This document shows, in pieces, positions 1 through 6,423 of a DNA stretch of 8,370 nt (positions within the stretch are counted from its first letter, which is position 1; the number at the start of each line of letters is the position of its first letter). A program made the translations under genes and the position numbers. The notes under the pieces are model-generated. The model had not been told where the DNA came from. It ran no database searches and worked only from the letters and a program-made list of their open reading frames with translations. Where the stretch lies: positions 1 through 8,370 of the forward strand of contig JAQXLO010000214.1 in the NCBI GenBank assembly GCA_029012165.1, read 5' to 3'. This stretch comes from Oscillospiraceae bacterium. Its GTDB lineage: Bacteria; Bacillota; Clostridia; Oscillospirales; Acutalibacteraceae.

Positions 1-621
1 CTTGGTGGTCTTGACCTCGATGATCCATGTGGCCTTTCTGCCCTCGTCGGTCAGCAGACCGAAATAGGGCACACAGCCCACGATGGAGCCGAACAGCTCG
101 ATGATGCCGGAGTTTCTGTTGCAGCGTGCGCCGAGGACGGAGTTGGCGTAGACAACGGCAGAGGACTCTGCCCAGGAAAGCACTTCGCCCTGGTTCGGCT
201 TGTTGCCCACTTCGTCGAGGTAGCAGGTGCAGGTGTAGGACTTGTTGTCGAGGATGCCCAGCTTGCGCAGCTGCTCGTCATAGCTGTCCTGCATGGTGTA
301 CATCAGCTTATTGAAAACAAAGTTTTCGAGGAAGCTTGCGGGAACATTGGGGTCGAGGGGCTTGGGATCCACGGAGAACTTCTGCTTGGAAAGCGCATTG
401 CCCGCAATGAGCGTGTCCATCAAGTCGTACACCGGCTTCATGACCTTCAAGCCGAAGCTTGTGACGAGGTGACCTTTTTCGCTCGTGACGGGAACCATTT
501 TCTCGGCGCCGAACGCTTCGCCGTACATCACAAGGGTTTTCATGACCTTTGCCACGACGTCGCCTTTGGAGCCATTCAGCAGAGCCTCCTGCTCCGGGGT
601 AAGTTTCATGTTGTATTGCAT
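1..621 (-). CDS. Aconitase X (AcnX) catalytic protein, N-terminal part, cut by the left window edge
   Basis: This is an open frame of 207 codons with no stop before the left edge. I recognise the AcnX (DUF521) family from the opening MKLTPEQEALLNGSKGDV (residues 5-22), the MVPVTS stretch at 42-47 and the hallmark ESSAVVYANSVLGARCNR at 152-169. Characterised AcnX proteins are Fe-S hydro-lyases: archaeal phosphomevalonate dehydratase and bacterial cis-3-hydroxy-L-proline dehydratase. The substrate here cannot be told from this fragment. The family normally works with a small swivel-domain subunit (DUF126), which may be encoded beyond the edge. The start at 621 is chosen because AAAGGAGGT (631-639) lies 9 nt upstream; the next Met (609) would be too far. 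Residues 167-172 read CNRNSG, whereas family members I remember usually read TNREG. The gene lies 90 bp downstream of the methyltransferase gene on the same strand. GC is moderate, unlike the AT-rich gene pair upstream. Confidence 0.85.
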   Translation of the reverse strand, partial: MQYNMKLTPEQEALLNGSKGDVVAKVMKTLVMYGEAFGAEKMVPVTSEKGHLVTSFGLKVMKPVYDLMDTLIAGNALSKQKFSVDPKPLDPNVPASFLENFVFNKLMYTMQDSYDEQLRKLGILDNKSYTCTCYLDEVGNKPNQGEVLSWAESSAVVYANSVLGARCNRNSGIIELFGSIVGCVPYFGLLTDEGRKATWIIEVKTTK

Positions 622-630
622 GATTGCAGT

Positions 631-639
631 ACCTCCTTT
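631..639 (-). promoter_or_regulatory. Strong ribosome binding site of the aconitase X gene
   Basis: Read leftward this is AAAGGAGGT, a near-perfect Shine-Dalgarno sequence 9 nt before the ATG at 621. It fixes the start at Met1 rather than the in-frame Met5. It sits just outside the 11-bp repeat at 647-657, so it would belong to the pre-existing gene if the upstream module is an insertion. Confidence 0.8.
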
Positions 640-646
640 TAAAATT

Positions 647-657
647 TTTATTTCGTG
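647..657 (+). repeat. Left copy of an 11-bp inverted repeat bracketing the restriction-modification pair
   Basis: The + strand reads TTTATTTCGTG. The exact reverse complement, CACGAAATAAA, is at 2919-2929 on the other side of the two restriction-modification genes. Reading inward, both ends also have GCAAA a few bases further in (662-666 at the left; the complement at 2911-2915 at the right). This geometry is that of terminal inverted repeats. I see no target-site duplication outside the repeats, so a mobile-element reading is only a suggestion. Confidence 0.5.
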
Positions 658-673
658 AACCGCAAAGCGGCTC
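657..673 (-). other. Short GC-rich hairpin between methyltransferase and aconitase X genes
   Basis: Read leftward, GAGCCGC and GCGGTTC can pair as a 7-bp stem (one G-T pair) around a TTT loop. It is followed by ACGAAATAAAAATTTT rather than a run of T, so it is not a convincing intrinsic terminator. It could protect an mRNA end or partly separate the two genes' expression. Confidence 0.35.
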
Positions 674-684
674 AAAGTTTAACT

Positions 685-712
685 ATGAATTTTTGGGTCT
701 TTGCCCATTCAT
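685..712 (-). other. Imperfect hairpin at the 3' end of the methyltransferase gene
   Basis: Read leftward, ATGAATGGG (712-704) can pair with CCC-AAAA-ATTCAT (697-685), giving a 9-bp stem with an AAAA bulge. It starts inside the TGA stop codon. There is no T tract after it, so termination is doubtful; a role in mRNA stability is equally possible. Confidence 0.25.
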
Positions 713-2241
713 CAAGCATACATCATCAAAGACTCCTGACACAACTCTGGCAACAATTTGAATTCTTCAAGCATCATTTCATTAAATATATGTCGCAATC
801 CTAATTGCCTCTCTGTATAGGCAAGATCCGAAACAGAGATCACCCGAAGAATCTTTTGAAAATCGATTTGTTCAAGCACTTTTTTTGTAAAAGGACGCTT
901 TGCATCCAAAAAAGCAATAGACAAAAGAAATCTCTGGACTATTTCAGAGTTCAGTATTAGCATAGCGGTATATGCTGTACCATATGTTGGAAAGCAAATA
1001 AAGTAACTTGTATCATCTGTCATAACAGGTTTGTCATCATCGGAAGTAATCACAGAAAAGAGCGGTTTTTTATAAAATCCACTTACTCCAACCTTGTATC
1101 GTGCGTATGAGTAATCACCAATTCCAAACATAGAATAGTCAGGTGAATCTTTATATATGGTACTTTTTCTTTTTAAAAAAAGCTCTTTATGAGAAGTCAA
1201 ATAAGCCCATGTTTTTGGCGCATCTGTCTCTATGTGGGAAGTATCCTCTCGAACCTTTTTTTGTGTGACAATTACATATTTATCAGAACTATTAATAATC
1301 GGAGACTTAAACATACTGCTTTTAATAAGCGGAAACACATATTCCGATTCGATGCTTACGGTTTCTTTTAAGCCATTGACCAAAGCCGTTCCTTGCTTGG
1401 ATAATTCCATTACTTTAGAACAATCATGTTTTACTCCCTGTCTCCATTCAAAAGTACAATTCCCGGAAAAATCAGCGACTTCCTTTGTTTTTTCACTGAA
1501 TAATGTTCCATTCACATATCCAAATGCATTTTTCATCTCGTTTGGTTTATCAAATGAATAAACATTACAATACTCAGCGGAGACGTTTTCTTTACAAAGT
1601 TCTATCACAAGCAAACATGCACTGGCATTAATTCCGAACACTTTGTAAGCATTAAATTCAAAAATATCGCACGACTTTAATCTTGTATGTATTCGTTTCA
1701 TTTCTGTAAAAAGATTTCTTGCAACGGATGTTTTGCAGAGCATTGCAATCGTTGCGTTTGTGTTTTGTAGAGAAGCAATCAGTTGTAAAATAATATATTC
1801 GCATATATCAAAGTTACTTGCTCCTGTAAGGGCATCCATACCCTTTAATCCTTTAATATTCGATTTTAATGGAGTATTATCAGAATTCAATACTGATAAT
1901 GTACTGTTGTTAATCCAAGGCGGATTCCCCACAATCAATAATTCATCCTTTCCTTTAATCAAAGACTTCAAGTCAAAAGAAAAGAAATCTGCATTAATAA
2001 TTTGCACTCGTGGATCCCGAATATCTTGTATACACCTCTTGCAGTAATCCGGATTAACTTCAATGCCGATAATTTCCGATGCTTCAAAAATCAAACTGCT
2101 TTTCACAAAACTTCCAACACCACATGTTGGTTCTATAATAACAGACGGTTTTAGTTTTCTTTGTTCACGAAGAAATTTACACACCGCCAATGAGAAGAAC
2201 TCTGGCGTTTGATAATCTCCGTATTCCCTTTTACCATTCAT
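712..2241 (-). CDS. Type II N6-adenine DNA methyltransferase of a restriction-modification system
   Basis: A 509-residue protein that would transfer a methyl group from S-adenosylmethionine to adenine in the recognition site, protecting host DNA from the partner nuclease. It has the motifs of an amino-methyltransferase in order: GDYQTP near the N-terminus (8-13), motif I EPTCGVGSF (37-45) for AdoMet binding, acidic motif II GIEVNPD (59-65), NADFF (83-87) and the catalytic NPPW (106-109). The motif I to IV order with a long C-terminal part (about 250-509), presumably the target-recognition region, fits gamma-type N6A enzymes. The start at 2241 overlaps the endonuclease stop by 11 bp. GGAG at 2251-2254 lies 9 nt upstream, which suggests translational coupling. 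The gene is strongly AT-rich compared with the flanks. The frame looks complete, so the enzyme is probably active. The recognition sequence cannot be read from the protein. Confidence 0.9.
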   Translation of the reverse strand: MNGKREYGDYQTPEFFSLAVCKFLREQRKLKPSVIIEPTCGVGSFVKSSLIFEASEIIGIEVNPDYCKRCIQDIRDPRVQIINADFFSFDLKSLIKGKDELLIVGNPPWINNSTLSVLNSDNTPLKSNIKGLKGMDALTGASNFDICEYIILQLIASLQNTNATIAMLCKTSVARNLFTEMKRIHTRLKSCDIFEFNAYKVFGINASACLLVIELCKENVSAEYCNVYSFDKPNEMKNAFGYVNGTLFSEKTKEVADFSGNCTFEWRQGVKHDCSKVMELSKQGTALVNGLKETVSIESEYVFPLIKSSMFKSPIINSSDKYVIVTQKKVREDTSHIETDAPKTWAYLTSHKELFLKRKSTIYKDSPDYSMFGIGDYSYARYKVGVSGFYKKPLFSVITSDDDKPVMTDDTSYFICFPTYGTAYTAMLILNSEIVQRFLLSIAFLDAKRPFTKKVLEQIDFQKILRVISVSDLAYTERQLGLRHIFNEMMLEEFKLLPELCQESLMMYA

Positions 2242-2887
2242 AGTTTATTACTCCGTCAACACTATTGTCTAATGCAATAACTCTTGAATACTGAAGTCTC
2301 CACTGAAGTGCGTTACTAATTGTCAGGTATCCCTGCATAGGAGGATGCGCAAGAATTTCATCAGCTAATTCACTGTAAACGATCTCGTCTCCGGGAACAT
2401 TTTTGTCTTCTAAAAATCCAATAATATCCTCCTTATATGCCCCATCTTCTATCATTTCCCTAAGACGTCTTGTGATGGTGTAGTCTGCAGTTCTTCTTTT
2501 TTCAATAAATGCGCAATGGGTAAAGTGCAGGTAACAATCCTTTCCTTCATCACGCTTATCATATACAAATACCAAGAGATTGTATCCCAATCCATATATT
2601 TTTTGACGAGCATTTTTGAACGGACAGCTTGATTGCGGTTGAGAAATGGATGTAACTTTAATATCCGTTTGTATCATTTTGTCAGGCAAATCTATTCCTT
2701 TGGCGCTACTACCTACTGTGACAATGTAATGCTCAGAAAGAAACCGCTGAAACCTGTGTTCTACATATGTACCAACCGCTTTTCCATCGGTCACACCTAT
2801 CAATTCGGGGTGGTTTTCCTCTGTCATAAAATTGCAAAATGACTTAGCCTCTTCAATCAGCATATCAATCGTCAATACAGGCTTCAT
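2231..2887 (-). CDS. Type II restriction endonuclease, PD-(D/E)XK-like
   Basis: A 218-residue protein encoded immediately upstream of, and overlapping, the methyltransferase, which is the main reason to call it the cognate endonuclease. It would cut unmethylated target sites. The likely active site is GIDLP (64-68, D66) followed after 8 residues by D75-I-K77 in TDIKVTS, the D-X8-DXK pattern of PD-(D/E)XK nucleases. A preceding helix carries E43 (GTYVEHRF), often the N-terminal acidic residue of this fold. QPQSSCPF (83-90) and KIYGLGYNLLVFVYD (96-110) form a core that I associate with annotated restriction endonucleases, but I cannot name the family or the site. The start is set at the ATG at 2887. 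The frame stays open to a GTG at 2908, but AGAAAGG (2897-2903) lies inside that extension, 9 nt before the ATG. No controller (C) gene is seen. Confidence 0.8.
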   Translation of the reverse strand: MKPVLTIDMLIEEAKSFCNFMTEENHPELIGVTDGKAVGTYVEHRFQRFLSEHYIVTVGSSAKGIDLPDKMIQTDIKVTSISQPQSSCPFKNARQKIYGLGYNLLVFVYDKRDEGKDCYLHFTHCAFIEKRRTADYTITRRLREMIEDGAYKEDIIGFLEDKNVPGDEIVYSELADEILAHPPMQGYLTISNALQWRLQYSRVIALDNSVDGVINYEW

Positions 2888-2896
2888 ATAATTAAT

Positions 2897-2903
2897 CCTT
2901 TCT
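2897..2903 (-). promoter_or_regulatory. Ribosome binding site that sets the endonuclease start
   Basis: Read leftward this is AGAAAGG, 9 nt before the ATG at 2887. The in-frame GTG at 2908 has no such site, so the 218-residue form is preferred over the 225-residue one. Confidence 0.6.
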
Positions 2904-2918
2904 GCCACTTATTTGCCA

Positions 2919-2929
2919 CACGAAATAAA
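2919..2929 (-). repeat. Right copy of the 11-bp inverted repeat bracketing the restriction-modification pair
   Basis: The + strand reads CACGAAATAAA, the exact reverse complement of 647-657. It lies in the 5' untranslated region of the endonuclease gene, between its candidate promoter and its start. Confidence 0.5.
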
Positions 2930-2933
2930 TAGC

Positions 2934-2962
2934 ATTTTCTCGAAAAATACTTGAATTGTAAA
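2934..2962 (-). promoter_or_regulatory. Candidate promoter of the restriction-modification operon
   Basis: Read leftward: TTTACA (2962-2957), 17 nt, then GAAAAT (2939-2934). This is a 5/6 and a 4/6 match to sigma-A boxes. It would start transcription about 40 nt before the endonuclease ATG. The sequence is AT-rich, so a chance match is quite possible. I see no terminator after the ABC gene, so read-through from it is another source of transcripts. Confidence 0.3.
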
Positions 2963-2970
2963 TGTAAACA

Positions 2971-4731
2971 CTAAATAGTCGCATACAACGCATACAGCTC
3001 GCTGTACAGTCCGCCTTTTTCGATCAGCTCCCGGTGACTGCCCTGCTCGACAATGCCGTCCTCGGTCAGCACCAGAATCTCAGTGGCGTTGCGGATGGTG
3101 GTCAAACGGTGGGCGATGGTCAGGGTCGTGCGCCCTTTCATCAATTCCTCCAGCGACTGCTGCACGAGGCGTTCGCTCTCGTTGTCCAGAGCGGAGGTCG
3201 CTTCGTCCAAAATCAGCACGGGCGGGTCTTTGAGGAACACACGGGCGATGGAGATGCGCTGTTTCTGTCCGCCGGACAGCTTCACGCCCCGCTCGCCGAT
3301 GTATGTATCGTAGCCGTCCGGCATCGCCTCGATAAACTCCGCCGCACCGGCACGCTTCGCCGCCTCACGGATCTCCTCGTCCGATGCGTCTGGCTTGCTG
3401 TAGCAGATGTTTTCCCGAATGGTGCCGGAGAAAAGGTAGACGTCCTGCTGCACGATGCCGATACCTCTGCGCAGGGCGCCGAGAGACAGGTCGTTGATGT
3501 TGTTGCCGTCCAGGGTGATCTCCCCTTCGGTGCAGGGATAGAAGCGGGGAATCAGGTTGCAGATGGTGGTCTTGCCGCCGCCGGAGGGTCCGACGATCGC
3601 CACGCTCTCGCCCCGGTGGATCTTCAGGTTCAGATGCTCGAACACATATTTGTCCGTGCCCTCGTAGCGGAAGGACACATCCTTGAACTCGATCTCGCCG
3701 CCGATCTCCCCGGGATCCATGCCCTCGCCGTCACAGCCCGGCTCCCCTGCCACGTCCATGACCTCAGCAAACCGTTCGATGCCGGTGATGCCGCGGCTGA
3801 ACTGCTCGGAAAAGTCGATCAGTCTGCGCACGGAACCGATGAGGGTGTTGACCATCATCAGCATCGCCGTAAAGTCGCCGGGCGTCGTCTTGCCCGCTCG
3901 CATGAAAAAGGCGCCCGCCGCCACGCAGAGGATATACATCCCGCCGTCAAACAGGCGGATCGTGGTTTGGAACCTGCCCATGTAGGTATAGCTGTTTTTC
4001 TTGATCTGCTGATACTTTTCGGAATCCTGCAAAAACTTTTCGATTTCACTCTCTTCCTTGGCAAAGGACTTGACCACACGGATGCCCAAAAGGCTGTTTT
4101 CCGTGCCGGCATTGATTTCGCCCACCCGGTGGCGGGAATCCTTGAACGCATCCCGCATTTTGGTGCGGTTGCGCTTGGTCAGCAGGAACATAAAGGGCAT
4201 GAATGCCATAATCAGCAATGCCAGCCAGCCGTTCATACACAGAAATATCACAAAGCACGCCACGATCTTGATGGAGGTGATGATGACCTCCTCCGGCATA
4301 TGGTGGGCAAACTCCGCCACATCGAACAGGTCGGAGGTGAGCCTCGACATCAGCTGACCGATCTTGTTGTTGTCGTAGTAGGAAAAGGACAGCTTTTGCA
4401 TATGGCGAAACAGGTCGTTGCGCATGGCAGTCTCAATGCGCACGCCCATATAGTGCCCCTTGGTCGCCATATAGTATGCGGCCAGCGCATCGATCACCCG
4501 CAGCAGCAGATACAGTCCCACCACACGCAGGATCAGCGATACGGTCAGGGAGCCGACCGTCTCCACGCTGGCGTTGGTGATCTGCCGCACGATCAGAGGC
4601 AGTACGATCTCCCCGCCCGTGGTGAGCGATGCACAAAACAGATCCAGCGCAAGCACCTTGTATTCCGACCGCAGATACGGCAGGAACCGACGCAGGAGCG
4701 CTCTGTTTTTTTGAAAGTTTTCGCTTTTCAT
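2971..4731 (-). CDS. ABC exporter half-transporter (fused membrane and ATPase domains)
   Basis: A 586-residue inner-membrane protein of the MsbA/multidrug (ABCB-like) exporter type that would export a substrate using ATP as a homo- or heterodimer. The membrane domain covers about 20-310 with six hydrophobic segments (around 26-50, 62-86, 150-168, 168-186, 262-278, 284-302). The ATPase domain follows, with all key elements intact: A-loop Y356, Walker A GPSGGGKT (381-388, K387), Q-loop Q428/Q429, signature LSGGQ (485-489), Walker B VLILDE with catalytic E510, and H541 of the H-loop. The length is typical of the family. The start at 4731 is set by AGAGGT 6 nt upstream; the frame is open back to 4935, but that extension runs through the promoter. 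Genes for such exporters often come in pairs, but no partner is adjacent here: the next gene is a restriction endonuclease. The substrate cannot be inferred. Confidence 0.92.
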   Translation of the reverse strand: MKSENFQKNRALLRRFLPYLRSEYKVLALDLFCASLTTGGEIVLPLIVRQITNASVETVGSLTVSLILRVVGLYLLLRVIDALAAYYMATKGHYMGVRIETAMRNDLFRHMQKLSFSYYDNNKIGQLMSRLTSDLFDVAEFAHHMPEEVIITSIKIVACFVIFLCMNGWLALLIMAFMPFMFLLTKRNRTKMRDAFKDSRHRVGEINAGTENSLLGIRVVKSFAKEESEIEKFLQDSEKYQQIKKNSYTYMGRFQTTIRLFDGGMYILCVAAGAFFMRAGKTTPGDFTAMLMMVNTLIGSVRRLIDFSEQFSRGITGIERFAEVMDVAGEPGCDGEGMDPGEIGGEIEFKDVSFRYEGTDKYVFEHLNLKIHRGESVAIVGPSGGGKTTICNLIPRFYPCTEGEITLDGNNINDLSLGALRRGIGIVQQDVYLFSGTIRENICYSKPDASDEEIREAAKRAGAAEFIEAMPDGYDTYIGERGVKLSGGQKQRISIARVFLKDPPVLILDEATSALDNESERLVQQSLEELMKGRTTLTIAHRLTTIRNATEILVLTEDGIVEQGSHRELIEKGGLYSELYALYATI

Positions 4732-4737
4732 GATTTT

Positions 4738-4743
4738 ACCTCT
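4738..4743 (-). promoter_or_regulatory. Ribosome binding site of the ABC exporter gene
   Basis: Read leftward this is AGAGGT, 6 nt before the ATG at 4731. It argues against the upstream in-frame starts. Confidence 0.6.
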
Positions 4744-4764
4744 ACACACATCTATACAGATTCT

Positions 4765-4792
4765 ATTATAATACACATTTGCCGTTTTGCAA
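4765..4792 (-). promoter_or_regulatory. Sigma-A promoter of the ABC exporter gene
   Basis: Read leftward: TTGCAA (4792-4787), a 16-nt spacer, then a perfect TATAAT (4770-4765). Transcription would start near 4758, about 27 nt before the ATG. Just upstream, 4793-4822 contains runs of A and T (AAAAAATTTAAAAAAAA read leftward), which resemble an UP element that strengthens promoters. This also shows that the open frame extending to 4935 is not coding. Confidence 0.65.
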
Positions 4793-4822
4793 AGAGAAAA
4801 TCCCGTTTTTTTTAAATTTTTT

Positions 4823-4840
4823 CTTTCTTCGGCAAGAAAG
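4823..4840. other. Small hairpin upstream of the ABC promoter
   Basis: CTTTCTT and AAGAAAG form a perfect 7-bp inverted repeat around CGGC. Neither strand has a T run directly after it, so it is not an intrinsic terminator. It could be a protein-binding dyad, or chance in AT-rich DNA. Confidence 0.25.
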
Positions 4841-4910
4841 CAGTATTTCAAAAAGCACAACATCTGCATCGGCGCATCGTTTCGTCTCGTTCTGTGATTG
4901 ACAAAAAGAG

Positions 4911-4966
4911 ACGGCGTGCGGTAAACCGCAGGCAATTGGAATCAGGAGGGTGGTTCCATGCGCCGT
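4911..4966. other. Compact three-way-junction element in the ABC/DUF6179 intergenic stretch
   Basis: ACGGCG (4911-4916) pairs with CGCCGT (4961-4966). Inside it are two hairpins: the perfect TGCGGT-AA-ACCGCA (4917-4930) and TGGAA...TTCCA (4937-4941 with 4954-4958). Read leftward, the outer stem is followed by CTCTTTTTG (4910-4902), a terminator-like tail, and the loop of the second hairpin is CCACCCTCCTGA, which contains an anti-Shine-Dalgarno CCTCCT. Read rightward, the same loop holds AGGAGGG, 8 nt before an ATG (4958) that opens a nine-codon frame ending at 4984. The direction of transcription, and whether it is transcribed at all, is unknown. The rest of the gene-free stretch 4793-4983 shows only the A/T tracts and the small hairpin. 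Confidence 0.35.
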
Positions 4967-4983
4967 GGCGTTTTCCATCTGTG

Positions 4984-5032
4984 AAAAAGACAGACCGTTT
5001 CCATCCGGCATGGATGGAGAAAACGGTCTGTC
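4984..5032 (-). terminator. Strong intrinsic terminator of the DUF6323/DUF6179 operon
   Basis: It begins 26 nt past the stop codon at 5059. Read leftward, GACAGACCGTTT (5032-5021) pairs with AAACGGTCTGTC (5000-4989). After a 3-nt bulge, CCATCC pairs with GGATGG around a 5-nt loop. TTTTT (4988-4984) follows. An 18-bp stem plus T tract is a textbook rho-independent terminator. On the other strand the tail is CTTTTGTT, so it might also stop rightward transcripts. Confidence 0.88.
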
Positions 5033-5058
5033 CTTTTGTTCGTGTATAATCGCCTGTC

Positions 5059-6423
5059 CTATTCCTCCTGCCGCAGCAGCGCCTGCATTTGCCGGATGCG
5101 CCGTTGCTTTTCCGCCGGCAGGTCGGCAATAAACGCACGCAGGCTTTCCTCCAGCACCGCTTCCTGTGCACGCATATGCAGGGAGTGCGCATCGTACTGC
5201 GCGCCGTATTTTTTGGAAAGCGCCGCAATCTCCGGCAGGCTCAGCACCGCAAATACGCCCTGCATGTCCGAGGAAGTCATGGGCGCATCCAACAGCACAT
5301 CCTCCAAATCGGCAAGGGAATACACCGCTTTGCGGATCACGGACAGCTTTTGCGCAAGCGTTTCGCACCGGTGAATGGCGTCCAGCACACGGCGGTACTG
5401 CGCATCCTCCATCTTCTCGCCGAAGGAAAAGCGGATTTCAGGCTTTTCCTGTCCGTCGGCGGGCAGGAGGAAAACACGGTTCGGCAGATGCTCGGACAGG
5501 ACACGGCTGACCGTTCCCGCCAAAATCCGCACACTGTTTTGCACATACCGGCACAAGCCGTCGGCACATTGCAGCTTTGCACACAGCGTTTCAGCGGCAT
5601 CGGACAGGGTTTGCGTGATCTGCGTTTTGGATAGATGCTCCAGTTTTTTCGTCACGCAATCCAGTCCCCGGGCAGTCATGTCCAGCCGTCCGGGGTCGGT
5701 TCCGGCAAGGACACAGCCCAGCGCCGCCGCCAGAACCGGCTCGTACAAATTCATCGGCAGCTGTGCATAATCCTGCGCATAGGCGCAAAGCAGACGGTGT
5801 ATGTCCTCATCGGCAAAGGCTTGCATGAAACGGTTTTCGTAGTACGCCGCACCCACATAGGCGTGGATAAACTCGATTCCGTCCAACCGGGGCACCGGGT
5901 TATACAGCGGGTAATCCGCCGTGATGTGTATGGCGTGGGCGAAAAGATCCGGGTTGTACAGTTTAAAAAAGCCCCGGATCCCGTCCTTGAGGGTCGCATT
6001 GTAAAAAACGTTCGGGGTGTGGATCAGCTGCGTCGTCAGCTTGGTGTGTGCCGCCTTCGTTGCCGCCGTCAGCCGGTCGATTCTTTGGCGTCCCTTTTGG
6101 TACAGCGCCCGGATCGGCGTATTTTGCAGACACGCTGCCGCTTCGTCCGGGTTGGAATAATCTTTCAGACACAGACCGATCGTAAAATACATGGAGCGCA
6201 GCAGCTCTTTCGCCGTGTCTGTGGGGATGGAGCTGCTGTCCCCCGCAGTGAAATGCCGTGTCTTTTCCGCCAAAAGCGCCAAACACTCGTACCGGATGCG
6301 TTCCATGTCGTGCATCCCCAGCATTTGCTGACCCCACGCCTGCTCCAGCAGGGAGGAAAAGTAGTCGTTCTCCCGCAGTGCGGTGCGGTCGATGCGGCGA
6401 ATCACATCCGGTTCAAAGTGCAT
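5059..6423 (-). CDS. Protein of unknown function, DUF6179-like
   Basis: A 454-residue, apparently soluble, largely helical protein without signal peptide or clear membrane segments. I associate it from memory with the clostridial DUF6179 family; the most family-like stretch is HITADYPLYNP (166-176) followed by GIEFIHAYVGAAYYENRF (182-199) and NLYEPVLAAALGCVLAG (225-241). No catalytic motif, nucleotide-binding loop or metal-binding cluster is evident. The C-terminal third (about 330-454) is charged and helical, ending in an arginine- and glutamine-rich tail. The start at 6423 is set by AAGGAGG (6430-6436), 6 nt upstream; the frame is open further, but that part overlaps the upstream gene. It overlaps the DUF6323-like gene by 11 bp (ATGCACTTTGA), so the two are very probably translated together and act in the same process. 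It is the last gene of the operon. Confidence 0.8.
   Translation of the reverse strand: MHFEPDVIRRIDRTALRENDYFSSLLEQAWGQQMLGMHDMERIRYECLALLAEKTRHFTAGDSSSIPTDTAKELLRSMYFTIGLCLKDYSNPDEAAACLQNTPIRALYQKGRQRIDRLTAATKAAHTKLTTQLIHTPNVFYNATLKDGIRGFFKLYNPDLFAHAIHITADYPLYNPVPRLDGIEFIHAYVGAAYYENRFMQAFADEDIHRLLCAYAQDYAQLPMNLYEPVLAAALGCVLAGTDPGRLDMTARGLDCVTKKLEHLSKTQITQTLSDAAETLCAKLQCADGLCRYVQNSVRILAGTVSRVLSEHLPNRVFLLPADGQEKPEIRFSFGEKMEDAQYRRVLDAIHRCETLAQKLSVIRKAVYSLADLEDVLLDAPMTSSDMQGVFAVLSLPEIAALSKKYGAQYDAHSLHMRAQEAVLEESLRAFIADLPAEKQRRIRQMQALLRQEE

Larger units (their letters stand above)
647..2929. mobile_element. Putative acquired restriction-modification cassette (boundaries tentative)
   Basis: This interval holds only the endonuclease and methyltransferase genes and short flanks. 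Lines I counted at 1141, 1681 and 2401 have 25%, 33% and 33% GC, while a line in the neighbouring ABC gene (3181) has 58%. The edges coincide with a perfect 11-bp inverted repeat. Restriction-modification systems are well known to move between genomes, so horizontal acquisition is likely; the exact ends are inference. No transposase, integrase or target duplication is visible, so any transposition would have needed help in trans, or the repeat is fortuitous. Confidence 0.4.

Noticed and set aside
647..675. Outward promoter for the aconitase X gene: TTGAGC, 17 nt, AATAAA, with the -10 in the 11-bp repeat
   Set aside because: Only 4/6 matches in each box, and the start would fall right at the ribosome binding site; too weak in AT-rich DNA.
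2909..2970. Terminator between the ABC gene and the endonuclease gene
   Set aside because: Only a weak A/T hairpin (ATTTTC with GAAAAAT, one bulge) is present, with no stable stem followed by a T tract.
3034..4815. 593-codon open frame on the + strand antisense to the ABC gene
   Set aside because: It is a product of the GC-rich codon usage of the real gene; the protein is full of His, Gln, Gly and Ala without family motifs, and the minus-strand gene has all ABC motifs.
4732..4935. In-frame extension adding 68 residues to the N-terminus of the ABC exporter
   Set aside because: It would cross a clear TATAAT promoter and A/T tracts, lacks family similarity, and the ATG at 4731 has its own ribosome binding site and gives the normal family length.
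4937..5040. Possible T-box riboswitch on the + strand (GGAATCAGGAGGGTGGTTCC followed by a hairpin ending in TCCTTTTG)
   Set aside because: The key bulge reads TGGTTCC rather than TGGNACC, no stem I with specifier loop is seen upstream, and the hairpin would lead into the antisense of the DUF6179-like gene rather than an amino-acid gene.
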